Assembly (NCBI GenBank): GCA_930367205.1
Contig: OV884014.1
Coordinates: 78,533,104 to 78,597,103 of the forward strand
Direction: 5' to 3'
DNA: 64,000 nucleotides
DNA from: Acanthosoma haemorrhoidale
Taxonomy: Eukaryota > Arthropoda > Insecta > Hemiptera > Acanthosomatidae
Positions within the stretch are counted from its first letter, which is position 1. The number at the start of each line of letters is the position of its first letter. The position numbers and the translations under genes are program-made. Positions 43,974 to 56,590 of the stretch are shown here, piece after piece. The notes below the pieces were generated by a model. It was not told the origin of the DNA and did no database searches. It saw only the letters and a list, made by a program, of their open reading frames with translations.

Positions 43974-46900
43974 TTAGTCATCTTGAAATATAATTCTGTC
44001 ACTGTTGGACACTGCAGATGCCTTGCTTGAGGCAGATGCTTTGGAACCACCTCCTCCATAACCGGAGGCAGTTGCCTTACTGCTTGCAGAAGCAGAGCTG
44101 CCACCTCCCCCTCCACCACTACCCGTAAAACCACCACCACCCAATATGTCATCAATGTAACTGTCATCTCCTTTACCACCTCCATATCCAGAGGAACCTG
44201 CATTTGCTGAGGCGTCTGCTTTAGAACCAGCATAGCTTCCTCCCATGCCACCTCCATAGCCAGAAGAACCAGCATTAGCAGTTGCATCCGCCTTGGAACT
44301 GGCTTGACTTCCTCCGAATCCTCCACCTATAACAGACGAACTTGCTCCAGCATCTGATTTTGCAATTGATCCTCCACCATAACCACTACCTCCACTGTCA
44401 GCTTTAGCAGTGCTTTCTGCTTTACTGCTTGAGCTACCTCCTCCAAAACCTCCACTACCTCCGAACCCCATGCCTCCGCTCCCACCATAACCACTACCTC
44501 CACCACCACTTCCTCCAAATCCACCACTACCTCCATAGCCACTACTACCTCCACCACCACTTCCTCCAAATCCACCACTACCTCCGAAGCTTGATCCACC
44601 ACTTCCTCCATAACTACTGCCTCCCCCACCACTTCCTCCACTTTCAGCTTTAGCACTGCTGTCTGCTTTACTACTTGAACTACCTCCTCCAAATCCCATA
44701 CCACCGCTTCCTCCAAATCCACCACTTCCACCATAACCGCTACCTCCACCACTACTTCCTCCATATCCACCGCTACCTCCACCACTACTTCCTCCATATC
44801 CACCGCTACCTCCACCACTACTTCCTCCATATCCACCACTACCTACACCACCACTTCCTCCACTTTCAGCTTTAGCACTACTTTCCGCTTTACTGCTTGA
44901 ACTACCTCCTCCAAACCCCATTCCACCACTCCCCCCATATCCACTTCCTCCACCACTACTTCCTCCATATCCATCGCTACCTCCACCACTACTTCCTCCA
45001 TATCCACCGCTACCTCCACCACTACTTCCTCCATAACCACCACTACCTCCATAACCACTGCCTCCACTAGCACTTCCTCCACTTTCAGCTTTAGCACTAC
45101 TTTCTGCTTTACTACTTGAACTACCTCCTCCAAACCCCATTCCACCACTCCCCCCATATCCACTTCCTCCACCACCACTTCCAGAACTGCCTCCAAACCC
45201 TCCACTACCCCCAAAACTTGATCCACCACTACCACCTCCTGCTGCTGCACTACTGTCTGCCTTACTTCCAGAATGACTTCCTCCAAATCCACCACTCCCT
45301 CCAAAACTCATACCACCACTTCCACTGTAACCACCTCCTCCACCAGTACTTCCAGCTGTTGCACTACTGTCTGCTTTACTTCCTGAACTACCTCCTCCGT
45401 ATCCACCACTGCCACCAAAACCACTTCCTCCACCACCACTTCCAGAATTACTACCTCCAAATCCACCACTGCCTCCGTAACCACCACTGCCTCCATAACC
45501 ACCACCTCCCCCATAACCACCACCATATGCCCCTCCACTACCACGATATGGCTGTTTTTTCTGTGGTACTACTTCAATAATATCAATAATTTGATATTTT
45601 CCACTCGGTATAATACCACCTCCGTGGCCATACCCACCATGACTTCCCCCACCAAATCCTCCATAACCACCAGTCCCATGACCACCACCATTCTCATACA
45701 AATTTCCTCCTCCCGTGCCATATATACCTCCAGATCCTCCACTGGCCGATGCATCGGCGTCTGCTTTAGAAAAGCTACCACCAGAACCGCCACCTCCATG
45801 TCCACCTCTGTGTCCACCTCCATGTCCACCTCCGTGTCCACCTCCATGTCCACCTCCGTGTCCACCTCCTCCGTGCCCACCATATCCTCCTTGTCCGCCA
45901 CCACCAAATCCTCCACTCTGTCCACCAGCACCGTATCCGCCTTGTCCACCAAATCCACCTTGTAGACCAGCTCCGAATCCACCAAATCCACCTTGTCCAC
46001 CAGAGCCGTGTCCTCCACTTCCTCTGCTTGGTTTCCCTCCACCGAAACCTCCCCCACCAGCTGATGCACTAGCGTCGGCTTTAGCATTTGAATATCCTTG
46101 GCCACCTCCGAATCCTCCAGCATTAGCGTCAGCTTTTGCCGAACTGCCTTCAAAACCACCTCCTCCGAAGCCTGACGCCCCTGCGTTCGCATTCGCATTA
46201 GCACCACCAAAACCACCCCCGCCATGCCCTCCAGCACCAGCATTGGCGTCAGCTTGGGCATTGGCAGTAGATCCACCATAACCTCCTCCACCATGACCAC
46301 CACTTCCTGCGTTCGCATCAGCGTGGGCGTTTGATGTTGCTCCTCCTCCTCCATAACCACCTCCTCCTCCTCCATAACCACCTCCTCCTCCTCCATAACC
46401 ACCTCCTCCTCCTCCTCCATAACCACCTCCTCCTCCTGATGCCGCACTAGACGCACTAGCCGCTGAGGATCCTCCACCATATCCGCCTCCACCACCACCT
46501 CCGGCTGCAGAAGCTGAGCTCGAAGCAGCACTGGAAGCGCTGGATCCAGAGTAGCCCGCAGAGAACCCTAAAGGTCCAAGATTTGATCCAAGATTAAATG
46601 CCTGAGCTTTACTTCCACTGCTACTTAGGAGGCCTAAGGGGTCTAGAATACTGCCACCCCCGCCACCTCCTCCACCTCCCCCTCCAAGTAGGCTTCCAAG
46701 CAAGCCTCTCCTTACCCGACCTGCAAAAGTTAACTTTATTATTATACTTTCTGATAATAGGAATAAATAAATAAAATAATAATTAAACTAATAGATAAAA
46801 GTTTAAAAATAAAAATAATTAAGTAAAACGACGAAAAAGTGTAGAGTAGACGAACCATCTACAGGTTACTACCCTTTTCAAGGCGAAAAGGGAATTGTAA

Positions 46901-49900
46901 GATTATTTTACGATGCCACCACGAAATAACAACTCTCAAATTTATAAGAAAATAAAGATTTCACAAAGCTAACAACTCAGTTGAATGAAGTTTTCATTTG
47001 ATTGTTTTTTCTTCTGCAGGCATTTAGCATAATTGAAGTGGTATGGCTGTTATTTTGTATTATATAAGTAAAGAAAAATAAAAAAAAAGAAGAAGAGCCG
47101 GTACGTTCGTTAATTGATAGTTGGAGCGAAGGCCAACTCTGGCAAGACGATTCGCAATTCACGAGGATGCAGCCGCAGCTCAGAAGAAAACAAACATAAT
47201 AGCATTAACGCGTCTATTTAAACATCTTTAAATGATATCTTAGAGCCCAGTGATTCTCGATAGTGGATCTTTGATCAATAGATAATTGCTGATATGATAT
47301 GAATTATTAATAATTAACAGCCAAAGAAATGATTATAGACAAGATCGATTGACAATTTTTCTCTTTAGCAAAGACTTTACGCAATGTACATGTTGGGCTC
47401 AGAGAACAGTGTATGCATAATTAATGCCGGAACTTATATACCAGCTAAGCTGATTGTTGTTGTATTTCAAATGATATACGAGTATAATTATATTTTCTGC
47501 GGTTTAAACCGTCATTACTTTTTATCGCTTTATAAGTCACAGAAATATTTATCTTCCTATTTGTCTGTTATTCTGATTCTGATTGATCTAGGTATATGAA
47601 AGTTTACATAGATCAACTCTAAGAAACATACTGATAAAAAAATAAATAGAGGCCATTCTTTGAACAATTATATTTCTTGACTAGAAGGCTATCAACAAGT
47701 TATCGAAGATCTGATTAAAAATGCGTAAAGGAAGTTTTGCATTGGTTACAAACACAAAAAAAAAAAATCAGCAATAAAACTGCTTATGGGTGTTCCTTTG
47801 GCCAAATCTCGCAAAGACAATTTCTCATTTATACTCAATACATTAAAATATTTTCAAAACAATGCATCAACATTGGCAAACTGGCTTTCAAAAAATTAGT
47901 TTAGGATCCACGCTGTCACCACAGTCTACCTCTGAGCCCAACATGTATATTGCGTAAAGTCTTTGCTAAAGAGAAAAATTGTCATTCGATCTTGTCTACA
48001 ATCATTTCTTTGGCTGTTAATTATTAATAATTAACAATAACACAGTGACACCTATACCACAGTAAAAATTTATCATTTTTACTTTTGTATTTTGACTGTT
48101 TCAACCATTAGAAATAATAAAAATTTCCAAACACATTGGTTAATTTTTTCAATTTAATAATCGATTACTTGGAAACTTGAACAGTTTTCAATGTGTTCTT
48201 TGGCCGGAGAAAGGACTCCAATTATCTTGTTTTTTGTATTTACCACAAAACTTTGCTATTAAATCATATCAAGCTAGTTTATTGTTTTATCTACAATAAT
48301 GTTTAGTTACTATGGTATATATTGAGCCAAACTATTAAAATTATGATGAGTGTGTGATGGAATGCAACGTTTAAAGATTCTCATGTTCAATCCATCGAAT
48401 ACCACCTACTTGTGTGCGGTTACTGTTTGCAGAATGAGGCGGACCCATTCATTTCTGTATCGTTATTGTGCAAAGAATCTATATTAAGTTGTCTACCATG
48501 GCTGCTTATTTAACCTAAGAAGTTCCTATAATTACAATAATTTAATTGCCGTAGGACGTGAGACTAATATTTCCCACAAAATAACTGAGCCAAAATTGAA
48601 CATAGCTCCCTGTTGTAAATGTTTTCGAGGCTGATCATTTTTTAGCAGAACCTAACAAAGGAAGGTCGAATCGGTTGATTGGCAGTGAATGATTCGCGAA
48701 AAACCTTCAAGGTAATTTGGGTAGTATTTCTTACCGCTGTGTATTGCAAAATTTGTAATGGTTTTCCAGTTTTTCCACCGATCTTTTGATTTACTAAGTG
48801 AATACCGTCGTTGGACGTTGGTCTTTCCGTATAATTAAAAACACGGGTGTAACCGAAATCCCCGAGATTTCCTAAGACAGATTTCCTAAGATAAATGTTA
48901 TCCGTTTTAGATAGAATCTATTTTGAAGAATTTACCCTAATCGTTACAATTGACTGTTATAGATACTTTCATTAGTCCTTCAAGTTAGACACTATTTGTT
49001 TTTTGTATGCGTATTAGTTTGATTTATGTTCACTTCCTCTAGGTTCTTCTGTTTCTATTGTTGATTTTGTGTTAGAATCTCAGCAATTAAAATGTTTTGA
49101 CCTTGTTCTAAAGGTGGAAAACAGTGTGAGAAACATTAAAGGGGCATGCTTCCTTGATCACGAGTTTACCCGCATCGTAGTCTTTACAAACTGTTTTGTT
49201 TTTATAATTAAAATATCATTAGAACGACAAGTGTGCTAAAGGTTTAACCCTGCTTGACTCATATTACACGATGGCATACATAACTCCTTACATTATAATT
49301 ACACGTCGTTTAAGTTGCTAGGATTTGTATACCGATACAATGTAACTCCATCAGACAAAACAAAATTTTATCTTGTTCAAAATATTCGATCTTTTTTTTT
49401 AATACAAAAGAAAGTTGTGATGTCTCCATTGTTATTTATAGTCGACTCGAAGATTTATTTATCTCTTTGGAAAATAAAATTTATCAAGTTTATTTTTTAT
49501 AAGTAGAAAACATCTTAGATCTGAAACTGTCACGAAAACTTTTAAGTTTTTCAAGTCCCAAAACTTATTTAAGATTTAAATTTTGAACTTTTGAGATTCA
49601 ACAACAGAATTCGCATAGTGTTTTTATATGTCGACTGGTCTAAAATCCAATTTTAGTTGCCAAAATGGTTCAACAAAAAAAACTAAGTGTTATTCATAAA
49701 AAATACCAAGTAGTCGGACAATGCAATTCTTAAATTTTGAATGAATTAGTGTCGCTATAAGTATACAAATCCTTGATATATTATCTACCTTATCCTCATT
49801 TAAAATTGTTTAAATGTTAAAGTTTCGATATCCAAGTTCGATTTGTTAACAAAAAGAAATCAATAAAGCAATCGACAGAGACTAAAGAAATGATAACTAA

Positions 49901-52900
49901 TCGATTATTAAGTACTTTTGTCAGCCTTGGACGTCATACAGGTTCGTCGTAAATTCTCCGCCATATTTACAGGCATCTAACCTCGCTGCTGCCGTGGATC
50001 ATTTTAACATCCTTATGCCTCGACTATGATTTTCATTCCGCGTTTATTTTTTTTTCCTCCTCAACTCCAAACAGGTTTTAGTAACCTCTGCTGCATACCT
50101 CGTCGAGTTGTGAACACATTTCCTACATTCATAGCGCTTGGAACATTCTGCCAAAAACTGTTTACCCCCCCCCCCCTCGGTGTCAGATCTTGCGTCACAG
50201 TCTTAATCGTTATTCAGTACCGAACTTATTTATTATTTGCCTTCTCCCGATCGTTAAATAGTTTTTAGTTTTACTATTTAGTAACATTTTTACAAACAGG
50301 AAATATATTGTGGTTTTTGAAATGTATATAAATGAAATGAAAGCCGTAGAAAGTGAATGAACGACAAAAAGAGATACAGGAATCATTAAGAATTTGTTAA
50401 AAAAAATTATTAAATTATTTTGATTGAAAATAACTTATTTTATTTATTTTTATATGAATCCCACCCAGGAGAGCAGATTTTATCTAGTGTTGGACCTAGG
50501 GAAAACATTAAGCATCGCCATTGATACAAGAAAAGAGTGGTAACCTAACCTATAGATAACCCACAATTTTCTAATATAAGATGGTGTACATAGAACAGCA
50601 AAACAAAAGTTACATAACTCTTTGGATTGCACTATAATCTCCTGATTTTAGACTGAGGAAAATATTTACCCGAACATCCCATTAAAAACTCATTTGTCTA
50701 TCAAGCCAATCCAATCTTCTCATAAATTTTCAATTTAATTTCCTTCTTCAAACGCCTTGATGAGGGTAGAATTTCCTTTGCCTAGCTTATTTACAGTAAT
50801 ATACCTGCTTTGATTTCATTTTAGCTTCCTACAAATTTGAATTTAATACTATGTGCTTAAAATGATGTCGTATATAGTCGTGACATATCGACTGCTCCGG
50901 GATTACTTTCACATAATTTTGGTTACAACAGTAGAGGAAACGGAAATCATTATTTAAGCGTATTGATATAAACAGATCCGGTGTATTTGAGGGGAATACC
51001 CGCACGGGTGGAGGATTGTGTCTATTAAAAAAAACAACATCTGTTTATAAAAATATGGTTGAACTATACCAATTTCTCAAGAATAATTGGTTTAATTTAT
51101 TAGAAATTAAATATGTATATTATCTTGAAAATTTAATACTTAAAGGACCTTTCAATGAAAAGTCCTGAGAACAGTAGTTAACTGCCCTTAGTACGATGGC
51201 AACAGAACCACTTATCCGTTCATCTTAATCACAGTCCGTATCGAGTGGTATCGAGACCTGCTGTAAAAACACGACAGGAAGAGAGTCACGGAAATAAGTA
51301 GTTTCTCCGATAATTTCCTGAGCGTCTGTGGCTCTCGCACTCTAGACAGCCTCAGCTGGTCCGTATCCGGTGATGCGACGGAAAGAGGAGCTATGGGGAT
51401 CTTCCGTATCTCTTTTGTCTCCTTCTATGGCGAGGAAGGTCACTGGGCTGTATGTAATTTTACTTATAAAGGAATTGTAACCATAGCATAATTGGAATCA
51501 TTGATTACAATTGCTTATCGATTGTCATTTTTATACTAATGAAGAGATTTTCCCACTCAGACGGATTAAAAGGGAGTAAAATGCGTAAGTAAATAATATT
51601 GAAATTTTGAATGCGAACTAGTACCTTCTTCATTACTAAGTTTTCCTAAAAACCTGATAACAATACTCACAAAAATCACTAAAGATTCAGTCTGGTTTTA
51701 GCAAATATAAGATTATAATTGATGTTTATTTGGGTCCAAGGGCTTACTGAAAATGAGGGAAACTAAAAAACAGACGAAGCTGCAAAACTTTCCACTGGAC
51801 TGACGAAGATACGCCTTTTTTGTTATTAATCTCAAATCTTTTTTTTGAAAGGGTAGGGGATTAACTGGCTGATATGCTCAATTTTAAGACAAGATCCATT
51901 TGAATATATAAAATACAAACACGTCTGCTCGAATAACTACTAGAAAATTGACACAACTTAAAAACCCCCATAATTACTGAATAAACTGAACATAAATGAA
52001 GGTAAAGTGATAATAAGCTAATAGGTTAATTGCTTGTAAATTGAATAAATTAATAAAACAACACAGAATATCTTTGAGCTGGCTGATGAGAATCTACGGC
52101 CAAGAATGAACTTTTTTTTTTTGCAACGACCAAGGCTGCACCGCCTTATGTAAATCTTTATTTACAAAATTAAAAATAAATTTGAAAACTGATAACTAGT
52201 TGGGTTACTTTTATTTTTTATGGGTGCGATATTTATAGACTGAATGAGGAAATTATAATATATATTACTAAGAAAATAAAACGCGGAACACTACTTTATA
52301 GTCAAGGGCTGTGGTATTAAATTTTGAAAAATGCATAATCTGTTATTTATCCTCATAGGTTTTCTTTTTTTATGGTTAATTGATTTACCCAACTTATAAA
52401 AGAAAAGTTATTTAATTCAATTTTAATAATCCCAAGGAGAAAATGCTTGCGTTTTTATTGTAATTAATTTGTAGCTAATGAAGGATTATCATTATAAAAA
52501 AATATTAGTATAATTATTCTAGCATAGATACTAGCTAAGGAAACAATAGAATACATTGTTTGGTTCATGCAATATTATTCTGTACATGTACATAATCACA
52601 CGGAAGCTATGTTATGAGGAATAATAATGTACGCATACGTAAGTTCCAGCACACCTAAGGTCAGCAATGGAAGGACTCAAGACCACTTACGGCCACAGAC
52701 ACACTTGTGCTAAGTCAGGTCTTGTAATCACAGTTTAGATACTTATCTAAGTAAATGAATCCATTTGGACAATGAAAGAAATACTTGCGTTATGGTTTAA
52801 ATTTGAAATTAATTCTCACAGGTAAGTAGCATAGGGGACGAGAATCCGTAAAAGGGAGACGAAACAACAGCAGGCGTTTTTGGGAATGGTCGTAAAAACG

Positions 52901-54885
52901 CTTACGTCAACAATGCCGAGTGTAAAAGCAGGAATAAATTCGAATTATAGTTTTCAAGTGTCCTCACTACTCCTCACCTTTAAAGGACTAGAATTTCGAG
53001 GTTAGATTTTTTTTCTTCGTCAAAAAAGAAATATAAAACTGCTATAGATGAGTTTTCAAAATAGACATTTACTATGTTTTATTCAACAATATAGACGAGG
53101 GGTGTCAGTATCAACGATGAGTATGTATCAAGTAAAATTATTAATTAACAACATCCATCGTATACAATGTTTCGGTGAGATCAATAATAAGGGCAATACC
53201 AGCGAATACAAACCATATTCAAAATCGTGAAAATTCTGTAAACATCCAATTGGCCACATTATTCACCACGATTTGCAATATTAGCACTGAAATCAACAAT
53301 AATTATTTTATTGATAGCCAGGTCTGTAAAGTTCTGTTACGACAGACAATTTAATTTGAAATCTCCCTGCGCCAATTGGATACTTATGGACGAATGTAAG
53401 CAATGTTACTTAATATTGAACCATAGTATTTTTCAAAATCGGAAACTCATATTTTGTAGATACCCTAGAGAATGACAATTTACACAACAATTTAATTTCC
53501 ACAAATCAATACAGTAAATTGCGCAATTACACGGTAATTAAATAAACATTCAATCATTTTGCGTCGGTGCCAAATTAAAGATGTTGAGACTTCATCTGAG
53601 AAAAAAAAACCAGTACGAAATTTTGATTTTTGTTGGGAAGGAAGACTCATGAAAGAAAAATGTTAACTTTCCATTAAATTTATTTATGTGCAATATTTCG
53701 ACATATTTTGTAGGTTGCATCAGGCCCTGATAATCGATGACAAAATGTTTAACATCTACAATCCTTTTTTTTTAAACATCCACCTTTATTTTCTTGTTTA
53801 CAATCTTTTCAAGAACCTGACACAAATTTCGTACAAACGTCGTTCATTAGTAGATTTTATAAACATTTAAGAGCATACTTTTCTCAACAATAATACTGTA
53901 AATTATTGTATCAACAGTAATAACTGTTCATCGGCCGATATTCTAAAAAATTCATCAAATCATTTATAAAGTCGAGGCTGAGAATTAACTCTCAGGATCA
54001 AAGAATTTTTTTAATTTTTAAACGATTAGAATTTCGTTACATCAATTTTTGAATAAATTTTACATCAATTTTGAAGCTAACAAATATTTACGATTATAGT
54101 TTTGATTATATATAGGAGATAGGCAAAGTAGTAAAGAAAAAATGGAACAAGTGGACCATCGGATTCAGAATGTGAGATTTTAAATACCTATCCAGTGATA
54201 GTCAAAAATAACTACTTGGTACTTTTGCCCGAAAATATGTCCGTCATGGAAAATTACTTTAATAGACTTTCGTATATTTTTCAAAAGTAAAAACAAAAAC
54301 TTCAGGTCGTCAATAGCACTGTGACTTGACGAATCTTCAAAAAAAAAAAAATATTTTACACGCATTTAATTTTGTTTCACAACCTTCTTATCATATCACT
54401 ACCAAAACATATTCATCTCGATTGGTGATGTTTTTGAATTTCATTTTACAAATTTCAAGACGATCGGTTCGTTTTAACTAGTTTTATTTAATAATATTTA
54501 ACTAGTACTATCTTAGAACTAACACATACATTCTTGCGTACTCGTATGAAAGTAAAACTTCTAGCTCTCCAAAAAGAATTAAGGATCATTCGTTAATTTA
54601 ATTTAACACCCGAGGACGAGCGAAAAGTAAATACCAATCAATGCAAGCCATAACTGTATGATAAGGAATTCCTGACTTTATTATTTTTTGATCAAAGACG
54701 ATCTAGTTTCCGCACTGTATCCTGTGGTATATGTATAGTATACACATGACTCACCGACAGCCCGCCTAAATATCCACTAGTATATAGATATATACACATA
54801 TATATGTAAATATATATAGATGACACTCACTGTCGCCGTTGATACAAGCGGCCGTGGCCAGCAGTACAGCTAGGATCGGCTTCAT
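43974..54885 (-). CDS. Secreted glycine-rich repetitive structural protein, two exons
   Basis: Exon 1 (54885-54831) encodes MKPILAVLLATAACINGD, a signal peptide, and ends one base into a codon at a GTGAGT donor. Exon 2 (46720-43974) follows the acceptor AACTTTTGCAG. The joined codon gives Ser, then RVRR, a furin-type site, then GLLGSLL and a poly-Gly run. The predicted precursor is 933 residues. Domain order: Ser/Ala-rich and GGYGGG repeats, NAxADANAG/KADASASAG spacers, a His-Gly part (about residues 298-325), a non-repetitive island with IIDIIEVVPQKKQPYR (about 386-411), many SSSSKAESSAKAESGGSGG-type and GYGGSGG blocks, an acidic patch DDSYIDDIL (about 868) and the tail SDRIIFQDD. Low-complexity Gly/Ser/Tyr proteins form silk, cuticle, eggshell or salivary coats; which applies is unknown. 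The frame is intact. Additional small exons inside the 8.1-kb intron cannot be excluded. Confidence 0.85.
47303..48031. repeat. Long inverted repeat inside the intron (arms of about 101 bp)
   Basis: The left arm 47303-47403 and right arm 47931-48031 are reverse complements with only a few differences; both contain TTTAGCAAAGACTTTACGCA or its complement. The spacer is about 530 bp without recognised coding. No clear target duplication was found. It could be a foldback/MITE-type element or an inverted duplication. Confidence 0.75.
51149..51500 (+). mobile_element. Degenerate jockey-like non-LTR 3' fragment in the intron
   Basis: AAAGTCCTGAGAACAGTAGT matches the RT C-terminus of the 16.2-kb and 32-kb copies (SKVLRTIVNAP). 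After deletions the 3' UTR with GATGCGACGG and GGCTGT is shared with the 31.8-kb region. It is antisense to the host gene. Confidence 0.65.
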
Positions 54886-54886
54886 G

Positions 54887-54891
54887 ACTGA
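54887..54891 (-). promoter_or_regulatory. Arthropod initiator TCAGT
   Basis: TCAGT is the arthropod initiator consensus; its A (54889) lies 32 bp after the first T of the TATA box. If used, the 5' UTR would be only four bases, so initiation slightly upstream is also possible. Confidence 0.5.
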
Positions 54892-54913
54892 CCGGACCTC
54901 ACCCTTGCCCGCC

Positions 54914-54922
54914 AATATATAG
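54914..54922 (-). promoter_or_regulatory. TATA box of the glycine-rich gene
   Basis: CTATATATT on the minus strand lies 36 bp before the ATG, in a locally GC-richer promoter. An alternative TATAAA lies at 54997-55002, which would place the start near 54970 and give a leader of about 85 bases. Confidence 0.6.
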
Positions 54923-54929
54923 CGACTCT

Positions 54930-55690
54930 TGGGGGAATCCCGCCACCCTGGGGATCAAGGCCTGCCTCCTAGAGTCTCCGGAGTCACCTTATTATGTTTA
55001 TATCGATATATATATTTATTTAATTATATATTGTATACTTTCGTACCTAATATTACCACGAAGTGATAAGTTTTTTGGTTAAATTATAGGATAAAAGTGG
55101 TAACTCTTCCTTCGCTGCTCCACTGTACAGTGGTAGGAACCTATTTACTTAAAAGGAACTAATAATTGATTTAAGCAAACGAATGGAGCAAAAGTAACGA
55201 CTTGTTTTTTTTCATACTAAGTTAATAATTGATAAGAATAAAAGATACCGTTGCATCAAATAACTTTTATGAGCACAGTAGAAGGCATGAGTTTTAGTTT
55301 GTCGATATTTACAATCCATTCGAAGATATTTTTTTAAGTTTCGGGCCAAAACTTTATGTGTCCGGATTATTTCTTGATGTAGAAAAGGCTTCTGACAGAG
55401 TTTGGCGTGCATTATTTCTCTTCAAGCTACAATTGCTAAAATGATTTACATAAACTCCTGAACGGAATTAGCGCATTACTTTGTATCTTATATTTGTTGC
55501 TCGAACCACAGCACGGGTAATAGAGCCAGGATTTGAAATAATCCTCTAATGTATTCTACTTTGAGAGAATTGTATCCCTTCCTCTTATTGACTGATTGCT
55601 ATTAAATTATAACTTCTTATTGAGTTCGAGTTTTCTGAAGTTTTATTGTGGTTAGGCCTGAAGAAATCGCAGTTAAAGCCCTAACACTCT
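54930..55690. other. Upstream region of the glycine-rich gene
   Basis: Moderately GC-rich near the promoter, then AT-rich. No other gene is supported. A stretch near 55380-55440 resembles reverse-transcriptase DvekAFDrVWr (DVEKASDRVW on the plus strand), a likely tiny non-LTR remnant. Confidence 0.4.
55375..55435 (+). pseudogene. Tiny non-LTR reverse-transcriptase remnant (DVEKASDRVW)
   Basis: LDVEKASDRVWRALFLFKL is readable on the plus strand. It matches the RT motif DiekAFDrVwh..Ll.kL that carries the first catalytic Asp. Only about 20 codons are recognisable; the flanks do not continue the domain. Confidence 0.5.
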
Positions 55691-55699
55691 TGGGTGAAG

Positions 55700-56590
55700 G
55701 CTTGTCACAAAGTGTCCATTCGCTTGGGAATAAACCAATCTTCGGTTTTGGGGATACTCCATCGATCCAGGGAGACAGGCAGCATCCGTAGGAGACCTAG
55801 AGGGAATGGGCTACTTCAGCCAGAGATGACCATTTCATTACGCTCTCGGCCTTAAGACAGAGGTCCAAATAAGTCTTCAATTTCGAAATGAACTTCATTC
55901 GGCCAGAAACATGGTTATTTCAGACCAAACAATAAGACGATGCCTCCACAAAAGGAATCTGACTTCCAGATGCCCTGCTACTGGTCCACTTCTCTCTAGA
56001 CAGCATCGTACCCAGACTTGAAGTTTCACGGAAGTTTGCAAACTGGACAACCACTGATTGAAGAGTGGTTTTGTTCAGTGATGAGTCAAGGTTTGCCCTA
56101 TATTCTCTAGATGGAAGGATAAGTGAGTTATACGCCCTGGAGAGCGGTTTGTTGCCTGTAACATTTCTCCAAGAGTAGCGTTTGGAGGTGGTTCTGTGAT
56201 GGTGTAAGCTGGCATACGTTTGGGCACTGACTGCAGACAGGTATGTGACGGACATCCTGGAGCCATACGTAATGCCATTTGCACCATCTATTGGTGAAAA
56301 TTTCTTTTATCTCCAAGACAATGAGGTATGGCTGACTTCCTTCTTCCAAGAAGTAAGCATTAATATTCCTTTCTGCAAGAATTCCAGACCTTAATCCGAT
56401 ATAGCCTGTGAGGAATATGTTGAAGAAGTGTTTCAGTAGCTCGGAATCATGTACCAACGATACTTGTTGAAGTTCGAAACGCATTATTAGAAAAAAAGGG
56501 GCAACATTCCTCAAGAGGACATTGCCCGTGTCATCCAGTTAATGGCGTGACGACTGGAAGCTGTTAGATAAGTAATAGGAGGTGTTATCA
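55700..56590 (+). pseudogene. Tc1-like transposase relic
   Basis: In shifting plus-strand frames the order of a Tc1 transposase can be followed: DDHFITLSALRQRSK, SDQTIRR.LHKRNLTSR, GPLLSRQHRTQ, then VLFSDESRFALYSLDGR with the first catalytic Asp (near 56080). ADRYVTDILEPYVMPFAPSI, NFF and finally PDLNPI (near 56388) follow. At least six frame breaks are present and no terminal repeats were found. The wording differs from the 12-kb element, so it is another Tc1 family. Minus-strand frames here are shadows. Confidence 0.8.

Larger units (their letters stand above)
46721..54830 (-). other. Intron of about 8.1 kb in the glycine-rich gene
   Basis: It is bounded by GTGAGT (54830-54825) and TTTTGCAG (ending 46721) on the minus strand. 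It contains a 100-bp inverted-repeat pair (47303-48031), a jockey relic (51149-51500) and AT-rich unassigned sequence. None of the short frames inside it looks like an exon. Confidence 0.7.

Noticed and set aside
44327..45304. Val/Glu-rich minus-strand frames inside the glycine-rich exon
   Set aside because: They are the +1 shifted reading of the same GGW repeats; the glycine frame alone joins in phase to the signal-peptide exon and runs through the whole exon.
45715..46281. Long proline/cysteine-rich frame on the plus strand opposite the glycine-rich exon
   Set aside because: It is the antisense reading of GGN and TCC-type codons; several parallel shadows exist in other frames and none has a start, splice context or domain.
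53048..53230. Possible extra exon within the 8.1-kb intron
   Set aside because: No suitable splice sites with compatible phase, and exon 1 and exon 2 already join in phase with a meaningful junction.
55920..56514. Minus-strand frames over 110 codons
   Set aside because: They are shadows of the Tc1 transposase relic read on the plus strand.
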